Positions 7,399-15,888 of a stretch of 64,000 nt of DNA are shown one piece after another (position 1 is the stretch's first letter; the number at the start of each line of letters is the position of its first letter). Below the pieces are notes generated by a model that was not told the DNA's origin, searched no databases, and saw only the letters and a program-made list of their open reading frames with translations. Source of the DNA: Bacillus sp. 103mf (GTDB lineage: Bacteria; Bacillota; Bacilli; Bacillales; Bacillaceae_G); the NCBI RefSeq assembly GCF_900116295.1, contig NZ_FPAF01000004.1:186001-250000 (forward strand). The letters run 5' to 3'. Position numbers and translations under genes: made by a program.

Positions 7399-9384
7399 TT
7401 GAAAAAAATATGGGGACTACTTTTCTTTTGGTTACTTCTTGTATTGGTAGGATGTAATAAAGAAGAAACACCAGAACAAGCATTCAATATATATATTAAA
7501 TTATGGGAAAATAAAAAGTTTGCAGATATGTATGATCAGCTATCAGAACATGCGAAAAAATCTATTTCGAAAAAAGACTTTACGGGGAAATACGAAACAA
7601 TTTATGAGGGTATTGGAGTTGAGAATGTAAAAGTTAAAATAGAAAAAATAAATAACGATAAAAAGGATAATAGGCTCATTCTTTTTAAAGTTAGTATGGA
7701 TACTTCGGGAGGAAAAATCTCCTTTTCACATGAAGCAAAACTTGTAAAAGAAAAAGCTGGAGATAAAGAAACTTGGAAAATAGATTGGACTCCAGACTTC
7801 ATTTTTCCAGGTATGAAAAAAGATTATAAAGTACGTATACAGACAGAGCAAGGAAAACGCGGTGAAATCTATGATAGAAATGGAAAAGGACTTGCAACAA
7901 ATGGAAATGCAATGGAAGTTGGAATTATTCCAGAAAAATTAGGTGAGGATGCAATGCAAAAGAAACAAACAGTAGCGCAATTACTGAATATGTCTGTTGA
8001 AGAAGTTGAACAGAAGCTTGCAGCAAAATGGGTGAAACCAGATTCATTGGTGCCAATTGGTATTTTACCAGAAGGGACACTGCAAAACGATTATATTTCG
8101 TTGGAAGGTATTTCGTCACATCCGGTAAAAGTTCGTACGTATCCATTAGGAGAAGCAGCAGCACATTTAATAGGATATATAGGAAAAGTAAATGCTGAGG
8201 AATTAAAAACACTTCAGAAAAAAGGATATCAAGCAGATGATTTAGTAGGTAAGACAGGCTTAGAGAAAGTATTAGAAGATAAATTGCGTGGTGAAAAGGG
8301 TGTGCGCATATTTATGGAAGATGCGAACGGAAAAGTGATTGAATACTTAGCAAAAAAAGAACCGAAAAGTGGGGAAAATGTTACGTTAACAATTGATACT
8401 TCAATTCAAGAAAAAATCTTTAATGAAATGAAAAATGAAGCTGGAGCTAGTGCAGCAGTTAATCCAAAAACGGGTGAAGCAATGGCACTTGTCAGTAGTC
8501 CTGCTTATAATCCGAATATAATAGTTAGAGGGGCATCAAAAGCCCAACGTGAAGCATGGAATAATGATTTGAAAAAGCCAATGATAAATCGTTTCACACA
8601 GGCATTTGTACCCGGTTCTGTATTTAAAACAATTACAGGTGCAATTGGTCTGGAAACGAAAGTTATAAATCCGAAGGAAGGATTTAAAATTGAAGGATTA
8701 AGGTGGACAAAAGATTCATCGTGGGGAAATTATTATGTAACACGTGTGAAAGATACTAGTCCAATTGATTTCGACAATGCTATGAAGTACTCTGATAATA
8801 TTTATTTTGCACAACAAGCTTTGAAAATTGGTAAAGATCAGTATTTAAATGAACTTAAGAAGTTCGGATTTCATGAAAAGTTACCAATCGAATACGAATT
8901 TCCTACTTCAATAATTGCAAAAGATGGGATAAAAAATGATATTCAATTGGCAGACACAGGATACGGACAAGGACAAGTATTAATGACGCCTCTGCATTTA
9001 GCACTGACTTATGCACCAATTGTCAATGAAGGTGCTATCCCATCACCTTACCTTATAAAAGAAAAGAAAGAAAAGAAAAATTGGAAAGAAAATGTGATTT
9101 CTAAAGAAAATCAAGAAATATTAAAAAATGCATTAATAAAGGTCATTAATGATTCTGATGGTGCGGGGAGTATTGCTAAAGTCGATGGTATGACCCTTGC
9201 TGGTAAAACGGGAACAGCAGAACTGAAAGAATCAAAAGATGCGGCAGGAAAAGAACTTGGGTGGTTTGCTGCATTCGATGCAAACTCACCGGATATGATT
9301 GTTGTAATGATGATTGAAGATGTAAAAGGAAGAGGAGGAAGCAACGTTCCAGGTGAAAAAATAAAACATGTTTTTCAAAAATAA
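7399..9384 (+). CDS. pbpC: Lipoprotein class B PBP with MecA-type N-terminal domain (PBP3/PbpC-like)
   Basis: A 661-residue transpeptidase. I chose the TTG at 7399 because AAAAGGAG lies 8 bases upstream and the product then starts MKKIWGLLFFWLLLVLVGC, an ideal lipoprotein signal with lipid-modified Cys19. The ATG at 7363 has no ribosome binding site. Residues 20-140 form an NTF2-like MecA N-terminal domain (ETPEQAFNIYIKLWENKKF). A dimerisation domain (KRGEIYDRNGKG) follows, then the transpeptidase with S407-V-F-K410, S465-D-N467 and K603-T-G605. This architecture is that of B. subtilis PbpC and staphylococcal PBP2a. Low beta-lactam affinity is possible but not shown by the sequence. Confidence 0.88.
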   Translation: MKKIWGLLFFWLLLVLVGCNKEETPEQAFNIYIKLWENKKFADMYDQLSEHAKKSISKKDFTGKYETIYEGIGVENVKVKIEKINNDKKDNRLILFKVSMDTSGGKISFSHEAKLVKEKAGDKETWKIDWTPDFIFPGMKKDYKVRIQTEQGKRGEIYDRNGKGLATNGNAMEVGIIPEKLGEDAMQKKQTVAQLLNMSVEEVEQKLAAKWVKPDSLVPIGILPEGTLQNDYISLEGISSHPVKVRTYPLGEAAAHLIGYIGKVNAEELKTLQKKGYQADDLVGKTGLEKVLEDKLRGEKGVRIFMEDANGKVIEYLAKKEPKSGENVTLTIDTSIQEKIFNEMKNEAGASAAVNPKTGEAMALVSSPAYNPNIIVRGASKAQREAWNNDLKKPMINRFTQAFVPGSVFKTITGAIGLETKVINPKEGFKIEGLRWTKDSSWGNYYVTRVKDTSPIDFDNAMKYSDNIYFAQQALKIGKDQYLNELKKFGFHEKLPIEYEFPTSIIAKDGIKNDIQLADTGYGQGQVLMTPLHLALTYAPIVNEGAIPSPYLIKEKKEKKNWKENVISKENQEILKNALIKVINDSDGAGSIAKVDGMTLAGKTGTAELKESKDAAGKELGWFAAFDANSPDMIVVMMIEDVKGRGGSNVPGEKIKHVFQK

Positions 9385-9393
9385 TACTTAGAG

Positions 9394-9425
9394 GAGCATC
9401 GCTATACTGCCATCGACTTAAGCAT
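9394..9425 (+). repeat. Partial left end of a bcr1-like repeat
   Basis: GCATCGCTATACTGCCATCGACTTAAG resembles the left end of the element at 1923 (GGTCACTATACATGCCCATCAACTTAAG). No right end follows; a terminator takes its place. Confidence 0.35.
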
Positions 9426-9449
9426 TTAGGTTCTATTTTTAAAGATAAA

Positions 9450-9497
9450 AGCACGTTACTATTCTCTTATACGAATGAGAATAGTAACGTGCTTTTT
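9450..9497 (+). terminator. Rho-independent terminator after PBP3-like gene
   Basis: A perfect 17-bp stem (AGCACGTTACTATTCTC at 9450-9466 with its complement at 9477-9493) followed by a T-run. Confidence 0.9.
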
Positions 9498-9504
9498 ATG
9501 AAAG

Positions 9505-9540
9505 GAGTAACGTCAGAAAATTGGTTCTCACGCTAAGAGC
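9505..9540 (+). repeat. Degenerate copy of the CGCTAAG repeat family
   Basis: GTAACGTCAGAAAATTGG..ACGCTAAG aligns loosely with GTACCGTCAGGAAAATGAGG..ACGCTAAG at 31944-31985. It sits directly next to the decayed PBP gene start. Confidence 0.35.
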
Positions 9541-9604
9541 ATGTCGAATCAAAAATACCTAGAATCGAAAGGAGCACTAAAATCCTCCATCTTTTTGTAT
9601 GTAA
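9533..9604 (-). pseudogene. Second decayed copy of the PBP-like gene start
   Basis: Read in reverse, this encodes LHTKRWRILVLLSILG before diverging and stopping. That is almost the same as the start of the truncated PBP-like gene at 4613-4798 (MLHTKTKRWGILVILSILG). The initiation codon is lost. The DNA similarity extends through 9605-9690, matching about 4800-4890, so this is a duplicated and decayed segment rather than chance. It lies between the PBP3-like gene and the beta-lactamase. Confidence 0.65.
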
Positions 9605-9769
9605 TCTACTTTATCTTAAGATTGAATTATTTTTAAAAAAATTATGGAACAATATTGTTATTTAGATTGTCTATTAAGTGTAATTTTAAAAATGGGTGTT
9701 CAAATTGGATGCATTGTATCTAATTTAATATCTGTTTTAAGTATTAAAATTCTGAAGGGAATGATCATT

Positions 9770-10690
9770 TTGAAAACTACAAGGATGCTAAAAATAGGAA
9801 TGTGTGTTGGCATACTAAGTTTAAGTCTTGCAAGCGTAAAATTCTTTACAGGTGAACCACTGCAAGTTGAAGCAAAAGAAAAAACAAAGCAAACCAAGCA
9901 TACAAATCATGCGACTCATCGAGAGTTCGCTCAACTTGAGAAAAATTTTGACGCTCGACTAGGTGTCTATGCTATTGACACTGGTACAAACCAGACAGTA
10001 ACTTATCGACCTAATGAAAGATTTGCTTACGCATCTACCTACAAAGCTCTGGCGGCAGGAGCCGTACTACAGCAAAACTCAATTGACAAATTAAACGAAG
10101 TCATTACCTATACCAAAGATGACTTAGTTACCTATTCACCAGTCACAGAGAAACATGTGGACACTGGGATGACGCTTGGAGAAATTGCAGAGGCTGCTAT
10201 TCGCTACAGTGATAACACCGCGGGGAATCTTTTATTCAAGAAACTAGCCGGACCTAAAGGATTTGAAAAGGCACTTAGACAGATTGGTGATAGAGTTACC
10301 ATGGCTGATCGCTTTGAGACAGAGTTGAACGAAGCTATTCCGGGAGACATCCGTGATACAAGTACACCTAAAGCACTTGCTACCGATCTTAAGGCTTTTA
10401 CAGTCGGAAATGCACTCCCAGCTGACAAACGTAAAATTCTTACAGATTGGATGCGTGGAAACACTACAGGAGACAAACTCATTCGCGCTGGCGTACCGAA
10501 AGATTGGGAAGTCGGTGATAAATCAGGAGCCGGAAGCTACGGAACACGAAATGATATTGCGATCGTTTGGCCACCGAATAGAGCACCCATTATCATCGCA
10601 ATTCTGTCCAGCCGAGATAAGAAAGATGCTACCTATGATAATGAACTGATCGCGCAGGCTGCCAAGGTTACAATTAATGCTCTAAAATGA
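9770..10690 (+). CDS. bla: Class A beta-lactamase, B. cereus penicillinase type
   Basis: A serine beta-lactamase that hydrolyses penicillins outside the membrane. The TTG at 9770 is preferred: GAAGGGA lies 9 bases upstream and the product starts [18 protein letters not shown] like known B. cereus enzymes (about 306 residues). Upstream in-frame ATG codons would add an unlikely extension. A signal peptide ends near residue 25-30. The class A motifs are intact: S89-T-Y-K92, S147-D-N149, E183-T-E-L-N187 (the Glu166 box) and K251-S-G253. It is very close to B. cereus beta-lactamase I. No blaI/blaR1 regulators are visible. A terminator follows. Confidence 0.95.
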   Translation: MKTTRMLKIGMCVGILSLSLASVKFFTGEPLQVEAKEKTKQTKHTNHATHREFAQLEKNFDARLGVYAIDTGTNQTVTYRPNERFAYASTYKALAAGAVLQQNSIDKLNEVITYTKDDLVTYSPVTEKHVDTGMTLGEIAEAAIRYSDNTAGNLLFKKLAGPKGFEKALRQIGDRVTMADRFETELNEAIPGDIRDTSTPKALATDLKAFTVGNALPADKRKILTDWMRGNTTGDKLIRAGVPKDWEVGDKSGAGSYGTRNDIAIVWPPNRAPIIIAILSSRDKKDATYDNELIAQAAKVTINALK

Positions 10691-11061
10691 TAATATCTCA
10701 GTTTCCTCATTTCTTAATCCAATGTTATATAGAGGATAAAACTAGAAACCGATTCTTTTTATTTTGAAGAGAATCGGTTTTTTGCATGCTTATCATTTCC
10801 ATTATATATGTCTGATTAGTATTTATATAGATAAGTTCATCCATATCTTTTATGTTTCATCTCTAAATTTTATTATACCTATGGTAGTAATTATGATACA
10901 GCACTCCAATTCACTATGACCCGAAGTAATACGTATCTTGCCTGAATTCCAATACATGTTTACTCTTGACCTGAAATGCGTTTCATACATTATAACTAAG
11001 ATGTTGCAGATGAGAACGATATCACTTATCGCATATATAGAGACGAAAGTAGGAGACAGGA
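10691..11061. other. Intergenic region after bla
   Basis: It contains the bla terminator (listed separately) and then about 280 bp without a convincing ORF or repeat, up to the ribosome binding site (GTAGGAGA, about 11049-11056) of the HAD phosphatase gene. Confidence 0.5.
10746..10783 (+). terminator. Rho-independent terminator after bla
   Basis: AAACCGATTCT (10746-10756) pairs with AGAATCGGTTT (10770-10780), followed by a T-run. Confidence 0.9.
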
Positions 11062-11916
11062 ATGAAACTTATCGCAATTGATTTAGATGGAACGCTTCTT
11101 ACATCACAGAAAGTAATTAGTGAAGAAAATGTAGCAGTTATTAAGGAGTGTCAAGAAAAAGGACATGTTGTAGCTATTTGTACAGGGCGCTCTATGACAG
11201 ATGTTCAAAAGCTTTTGCAAGAAACAAATTTACAATGTCCAATCATTGCAGAAAATGGTGCGATTTTGTATTTGGATAATGAAATGTTACAACGATATCC
11301 AATTGCAAATGGACATGCAGAAGAAATCGTTGATTATTTAGAAGAGAAAAGTATATTTTATCAATTGTATACAGATCAAGGTGTATATATACCAGAATAC
11401 GGAGAAAAAAGCATTCAACTTGAGATGGATTTTATCATTAACTCCGATATACATGCTGATGAAGAAGAACTGAAACAAATCGCAGCATTATATTTACAGC
11501 ATACTGAAACGAAAACAATCGAAAGTTGCAAACAGCTATTTTCAGAGCCAATTCATATTCATAAAATTCTCCCATTCTCGTATCAAAGGGAAAAATTAAA
11601 GCTATTAAAGAAGCAATTCATAGATAACGAGCAGCTATCGATTACGGCATCTTACTGGCACAATCTCGAAATAAATCATATTTATGCTCAAAAAGGGAAC
11701 GGCTTATATACACTAGCAAATCATTTAGGGATATTAAAAGAACATACCGTTGCAATCGGTGATGGTTTAAATGATATGTCTATGATGGAAAAGGCAAATA
11801 TATCAATTGCAATGGGGAATGCAGTGGAAGAGATTCAAGCACTTTGTCATTACAAAACACTTTCAAATGATAATCACGGTGTTGCGCATGCACTTCGCCA
11901 TTATGTTATTGGATGA
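11062..11916 (+). CDS. HAD-superfamily hydrolase, Cof/IIB subfamily
   Basis: A 284-residue cytosolic phosphatase of the Cof type, which usually acts on sugar phosphates, FMN or similar small substrates. Motif I DLDGTLL gives the nucleophile Asp7 and acid Asp9. Motif II is CTGRS. Motif IV GDGLNDMSMM binds magnesium. A C2B-type cap lies between residues about 85 and 200. Length fits the family. The ATG follows GTAGGAGA. It stands alone, with its own terminator downstream. The exact substrate cannot be read from the sequence. Confidence 0.88.
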   Translation: MKLIAIDLDGTLLTSQKVISEENVAVIKECQEKGHVVAICTGRSMTDVQKLLQETNLQCPIIAENGAILYLDNEMLQRYPIANGHAEEIVDYLEEKSIFYQLYTDQGVYIPEYGEKSIQLEMDFIINSDIHADEEELKQIAALYLQHTETKTIESCKQLFSEPIHIHKILPFSYQREKLKLLKKQFIDNEQLSITASYWHNLEINHIYAQKGNGLYTLANHLGILKEHTVAIGDGLNDMSMMEKANISIAMGNAVEEIQALCHYKTLSNDNHGVAHALRHYVIG

Positions 11917-12229
11917 ACTTATTTTTGCTATTTAGACCACGGCTGAAAAAGCAAAGAAGGTATGAGAAAAAATTGTTTTTATAAGTTTAATTACTTTAAA
12001 TATGCAAAAAAGAACAAATTATGTCGAAATTTGTTCTTTTTTTGTGTATTTTTATCCACTTTTCTTCTCTATCGTATTGAAAAATAAAAAAATTACTAGA
12101 TAACACTATTTTTCTATGTACCTTGATGAATTTAATTCGTATAATGGAAAAGTTGAGTAAATTTACAAATTAAACACAATTGAAAAATCAATATATACAT
12201 GTGAATTACAGATATAGGAGTTGGCGGAT
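11917..12229. other. Intergenic region with terminator
   Basis: It holds the terminator at 12006-12043 and the upstream region of the histidine kinase gene. No ORF with a ribosome binding site was seen. Confidence 0.5.
12006..12043 (+). terminator. Rho-independent terminator
   Basis: AAAAAGAACAAAT and ATTTGTTCTTTTTTT form a stem with a T-run downstream of the HAD gene. Confidence 0.85.
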
Positions 12230-13954
12230 ATGTATCGGCTTACAGAACTTATTGATATTCAAGAAATACAAACAATGGCAGAACAATTTTATTTTTTAAC
12301 ACATATTTCACATCAGCTTCTTGATTGCGATCAAGAGATAATATTTCATTACGGCACACAATCCAATGATACACATTTACATACAAAAATTCATATCCCG
12401 ATTATAATCCATGAACGCACTATTGGTGGTTTTATCATTTTTTCTCCGCAAGATCATATTGATTCTTGTACAACATATTTCAAATCTCTTGTAGCACTTA
12501 TGACCAATATAGGAAGGAATAAATTGCAACAACTTCAGGAGAAGCAATCAATACCTACTGAAAATTTATATACGATTTTACAAAACATGCCCGTGATGGT
12601 TGATGCATTTACTGAAGAAGGTACATTTTCGATATGGAACCGAGAATGTGAACTCGTAACCGGGTATAGTGCATCTGAAATTGTTCAAAATCCTTACGCA
12701 TTAGAACTGCTTTATCCTGATGAAGGATATCGAAATCAAATGCTACATGAATTTTCCGTTCGTGGTAAAAACTTTCGTGATTGGGAAATGACACTTACTT
12801 GTAAAAATGGTGATAAGAAAACGATTATGTGGTCAAATCTATCAGAAGAATTTCCTGTCCCTGGATATAGCCACTGGGCAATTGGCGTCGATATTACACA
12901 TCGAAAAAAGATTGAAGAAGAGCTCATCCAAAAATCCTCAGAGTTAGAATTACTCTTTAAAGCACTTCCAGATTTATGCTTTTTAATAAATCTTGATGGA
13001 ACGATTTTTGATTATAAGGCTGGGTGTTCAGAGAAATTTTATATGCCTGTTGAACAATTTATGGGCAAAAGGTTTCAAGATATCTTACCTTCCGATGTTG
13101 CCGAGCAGCTACATGAAGCAATTATAAAAGTACAAGAAAATAATTCTATAGAAATTGTAGACTACTCTTTACCGATGCATGATAGTATATATTATTTTGA
13201 AGCACGATGTTTACCGCTTTTAACAGATAAAATTATGGTTATTGTTCGTGATATTACGGAACGAAAAAAGACAGCTGAACTATTGAATAAATCAGATACA
13301 TTAGCCGCAGTTAGTCAACTTGCTGCAGGAGTTGCGCATGAAGTAAGAAATCCTTTAACTGTTATTAAAGGATTTATACAATTATTACAAATTCAAATGA
13401 ATAATGATACAGAATATTTTCAGCTGATGCTTTCTGAAATTGAGCGTATTGAATCTATTATTCATGAGTTTTTATCGATTGCTAAACCTGAAATTATTTC
13501 TTTTGAAAACAAGAATCTTTGTTTTATATTAGAAAATGTTGTGTCATTAATTAACACAAAAGCAATTATGACAAATATTCATATCACATTCCAAACAGAT
13601 CCTGATGTCTTGCATATTGATTGTTGTGAAAAACAGTTAAAGCAAGTATTTATTAACATTTTACAAAACTCTATTGAAGCCATGCCAAATGGAGGGGAAA
13701 TCATAATTACCGCTAAGAAAGTAAACGACACTGAAGTGATGATTTGTATTTCAGATGAGGGGATAGGTATTCCAGAAGAAAGGATTATAAAACTCGGAGA
13801 ACCTTTTTATAGCACGAAAGAAAAAGGAACAGGTATTGGTTTAATGATTAGCTATAAAATTATTGAACGTCATCAAGGAAGAATCCATATAACAAGTAAG
13901 GTTGGAGTAGGGACTTCGGTGAAAATTTCCTTACCAATTTCTCAAATTTCTTAA
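12230..13954 (+). CDS. PAS-domain sensor histidine kinase, sporulation-kinase type
   Basis: A 574-residue protein from the ATG at 12230, which has AGGAG 9 bases upstream; the in-frame TTG at 12221 abuts the ribosome binding site. Two PAS domains (about residues 105-230 and 235-350) precede a HisKA domain with the phospho-acceptor His in GVAHEVRNPLTVIKGFIQLL. A HATPase follows with N box (NILQNSIEAMPNGG), G1 (DEGIGIPEE) and G2 (GTGIGLMI). No membrane segments are evident, so it is probably cytosolic like B. subtilis KinA or KinE. No response regulator gene is adjacent, which fits an orphan phosphorelay kinase feeding Spo0F; that role is inference. Confidence 0.88.
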   Translation: MYRLTELIDIQEIQTMAEQFYFLTHISHQLLDCDQEIIFHYGTQSNDTHLHTKIHIPIIIHERTIGGFIIFSPQDHIDSCTTYFKSLVALMTNIGRNKLQQLQEKQSIPTENLYTILQNMPVMVDAFTEEGTFSIWNRECELVTGYSASEIVQNPYALELLYPDEGYRNQMLHEFSVRGKNFRDWEMTLTCKNGDKKTIMWSNLSEEFPVPGYSHWAIGVDITHRKKIEEELIQKSSELELLFKALPDLCFLINLDGTIFDYKAGCSEKFYMPVEQFMGKRFQDILPSDVAEQLHEAIIKVQENNSIEIVDYSLPMHDSIYYFEARCLPLLTDKIMVIVRDITERKKTAELLNKSDTLAAVSQLAAGVAHEVRNPLTVIKGFIQLLQIQMNNDTEYFQLMLSEIERIESIIHEFLSIAKPEIISFENKNLCFILENVVSLINTKAIMTNIHITFQTDPDVLHIDCCEKQLKQVFINILQNSIEAMPNGGEIIITAKKVNDTEVMICISDEGIGIPEERIIKLGEPFYSTKEKGTGIGLMISYKIIERHQGRIHITSKVGVGTSVKISLPISQIS

Positions 13955-14037
13955 TTGAAAAACGAAGTTACTTTAGATTAGAACGTGAATAAATGGTCAT
14001 AATAGTAATCATGTATATTAATTTAAAGGATGATATG

Positions 14038-14544
14038 ATGATTTATATTTATACTGATTATGGCGGGACACATACAACTTCACTAGCAGCAGCGTATCAT
14101 TTAAAAAAACTACCAACCAATCGGAAACTCACGAAAGATGAGATATTAAATGTTGATTATTTTAATAAACTAAAAACTTCTGATATGGGAAAAATTATTT
14201 TTCACGGACGAGATGAAAATGGAGATTCTGTTTATACAGTCGGCCATGGTGCATCTAAAGTTGTAGTTCCAGCTTTAAAAAATTTAAGTGTACTGTTACA
14301 AGAGAAATATCAAAACCATGAAAAAATTGTGTTCTCTAATACATCACCAACCGTTCCGTTTGCTATGACAATTGGTGGTTTATTTTCGAGAAGATTAAAA
14401 ATTGATTTTATTGGTGTACCGTTGTTAGTTTTCGGGGCAAAACAAGCTTGCGATAATATTATCAGGCTCGTAGAATATACAAAACAGGGCGGAAGGTTAA
14501 CAAATGAAGATGTTGTAGTATTAGAAAATGAAAATTTTAAATAA
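14038..14544 (+). CDS. DUF3189 family protein
   Basis: A 168-residue protein starting MIYIYTDYGGTHTTSLAAAYHL, matching what I know of DUF3189 proteins of spore-forming Firmicutes. AAAGGA lies 7 bases before this ATG; longer starts lack one. The N-terminal GGTHTTSLAAA looks like a nucleotide- or phosphate-binding loop, but no function is established. It follows the histidine kinase by about 80 bp and could be co-transcribed with it. A shared bidirectional terminator separates it from the convergent gene. Confidence 0.75.
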   Translation: MIYIYTDYGGTHTTSLAAAYHLKKLPTNRKLTKDEILNVDYFNKLKTSDMGKIIFHGRDENGDSVYTVGHGASKVVVPALKNLSVLLQEKYQNHEKIVFSNTSPTVPFAMTIGGLFSRRLKIDFIGVPLLVFGAKQACDNIIRLVEYTKQGGRLTNEDVVVLENENFK

Positions 14545-14549
14545 TAGTT

Positions 14550-14596
14550 ATAACAAAAAGGATGGCTAATCATATATTAACCATCCTTTTTGTTAT
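14550..14596. terminator. Bidirectional terminator
   Basis: ATAACAAAAAGGATGG (14550-14565) pairs with CCATCCTTTTTGTTAT (14581-14596), with T-runs on both strands. It serves convergent genes and overlaps the stop codon of the reverse-strand gene. Confidence 0.9.
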
Positions 14597-15297
14597 AATA
14601 TCTCAACTTTTTTTCGAATGACAATCTTATCAATGTCCTCTTCTTCATCACCAATATATAAACCGCGTTCTCTTAAATACATCTCAAAATATAAATCAGC
14701 TTCAGCGCGTTCATCGTATGGCTTTACAGATAAAACAAATCCCAATTTATGTTGCTCTTCCAATTCAACAGTAGAAATATAAGCTGGAATTTTATTACGT
14801 AAAAATAACTCCTTAACTGGAATAATCATGTCTTTCATTAACTTTGATAAAAGGCTCATTTCAAATTCGAAATTAAAGCGATCAATGCTTGATAAATCTG
14901 CAAAAACAACACCAATGAAACCAGTATTAAAAATTTCTTGATAATTTTCTTCTTCTATATTTCCGTTGTAAAAATTCTTTTCAATTAAGTAATTTTTAAA
15001 ATAAGCAATGCCTTCAGCTTCTTTAAAAGGTTTTGTAGAAAGAACAAAACCAATTTTCTGTTGTTTATGTAAATATGCACACGATAAGTAAGCAGTAACA
15101 TTATATTCAGCGAAAAGAGAACTTGTTGCTTGCGCAAGACCATCTAACACATGATGCACAATATGTAGTTGTTTACGAGAGAAGTAATATGATTTTTTTT
15201 CAAGTTCCAATGTATCGATAAACACAGAGCCAATAAAGCCTGTATTTGAAATAGTAGGAGTATGCTTTTTTCTTCCTCTGCGTTTATTTTGAGCCAA
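14593..15297 (-). CDS. Hypothetical protein with a duplicated domain
   Basis: A 234-residue protein of unknown function. It starts at TTG with AGGAAGG about 10 bases upstream. The sequence is an internal tandem duplication: residues about 17-112 and 123-216 align as SNTGFIGSVFIDTLELEKK / FNTGFIGVVFADLSSIDRF and KIGFVLSTKPF / KLGFVLSVKPY, both ending in an NY/MYL..K/RGLY-type helix. The N-terminus is very basic (KRRGRKK) and the C-terminus mixed acidic. No signal peptide or membrane helix. The paired motifs look like a small alpha/beta fold, but I do not recognise the family. Confidence 0.7.
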   Translation of the reverse strand: MAQNKRRGRKKHTPTISNTGFIGSVFIDTLELEKKSYYFSRKQLHIVHHVLDGLAQATSSLFAEYNVTAYLSCAYLHKQQKIGFVLSTKPFKEAEGIAYFKNYLIEKNFYNGNIEEENYQEIFNTGFIGVVFADLSSIDRFNFEFEMSLLSKLMKDMIIPVKELFLRNKIPAYISTVELEEQHKLGFVLSVKPYDERAEADLYFEMYLRERGLYIGDEEEDIDKIVIRKKVEIL

Positions 15298-15421
15298 TGA
15301 AATCCATCCTTCCTAGTACCTGTCCCATAAGGGAGAAGATGCAAACGAACATTTGTTCTTATATTTATATTGTACTATGTATTAGTTGAAAAGTAAATAT
15401 TTTATTCGCAAAATAAACAAA

Positions 15422-15443
15422 AAGATGCCTCAAAAAGGCATCT
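15422..15443. terminator. Small hairpin between reverse-strand genes
   Basis: AAGATGCCT pairs with AGGCATCTT around a short A-rich loop. T- and A-rich flanks make it a plausible terminator for the small reverse-strand gene at 15496-15600. Confidence 0.6.
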
Positions 15444-15495
15444 TAATTAAGAAGAGGGAAGAGTACTTACCCCATAATATTATGTATAATTTATA

Positions 15496-15600
15496 TTAAG
15501 AAACAGATACAAATTCTTCTGCATCTTCGACATCTAAATGGCAATCCATTGTACGTACATCTTGATCTTCATGGCTTCCAAAATAAATAGTAATTTTCAT
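15496..15600 (-). CDS. Small acidic hypothetical protein, 34 residues
   Basis: A short gene with a strong ribosome binding site (AAAGGAG, 7 bases before the ATG). The product starts MKITIYFGSHEDQDVRTMDC and ends EDAEEFVSVS. It is acidic, with no signal or membrane segment. The clear ribosome binding site and its own downstream hairpin support a real gene. Function unknown. Confidence 0.6.
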   Translation of the reverse strand: MKITIYFGSHEDQDVRTMDCHLDVEDAEEFVSVS

Positions 15601-15765
15601 ATGTATCGCTCCTTTATTTTAGGAATACCTAAAATAATCATTTATTGTTTTCTATTATATACCACTTTACACATTCCTACAATCTTATCGTTAGTTTAAA
15701 AAATGTTTCTTTAATATTAAGAAAATTGTTATAATAAATTCATCTATATTGAAGGAGGAAATAAC

Positions 15766-15822
15766 ATGCAAAAAACATTAAAAATATTTTCAAATGTAGG
15801 AAGAGGAGTGAATATTAACTAA
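15766..15822 (+). CDS. 18-codon leader peptide before MFS transporter
   Basis: The ORF MQKTLKIFSNVGRGVNIN has a very strong ribosome binding site (GAAGGAGG, 7 bases before the ATG) and ends 66 bp before the start of the MFS gene. Codons 12-15 (GGAAGAGGAGTG) form the first arm of an RNA structure that competes with the hairpin hiding the MFS ribosome binding site. This arrangement is typical of leader peptides in translational attenuation of antibiotic-resistance genes. That it is translated and regulatory is inference. Confidence 0.6.
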   Translation: MQKTLKIFSNVGRGVNIN

Positions 15823-15883
15823 CACAATATAGCACTCCTGCTTCCTAAAATCATTATGAAAAATGAACAACGGAAAGTAGGAG
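15799..15883 (+). promoter_or_regulatory. Putative translational attenuator of MFS gene
   Basis: There are three segments. Segment 1 is GGAAGAGGAGTG (15799-15810, inside the leader ORF). Segment 2 is CACTCCTGCTTCC (15833-15845). Segment 3 is GGAAAGTAGGAG (15872-15883) and contains the ribosome binding site of the MFS gene. Segment 2 can pair with segment 1 (12 bp, one bulge) or with segment 3 (11 bp, one bulge, one G-U), so the two structures exclude each other. Pairing 2-3 hides the ribosome binding site; pairing 1-2 exposes it. Ribosome position on the leader ORF could decide which forms. Confidence 0.6.
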
Positions 15884-15888
15884 AATAA

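Noticed and set aside
9644-9769. 42-codon N-terminal extension of the beta-lactamase
   Set aside because: No ribosome binding site before the upstream ATG; the TTG at 9770 has one and matches known B. cereus enzymes at the N-terminus. The extension lies in a decayed duplicated segment.
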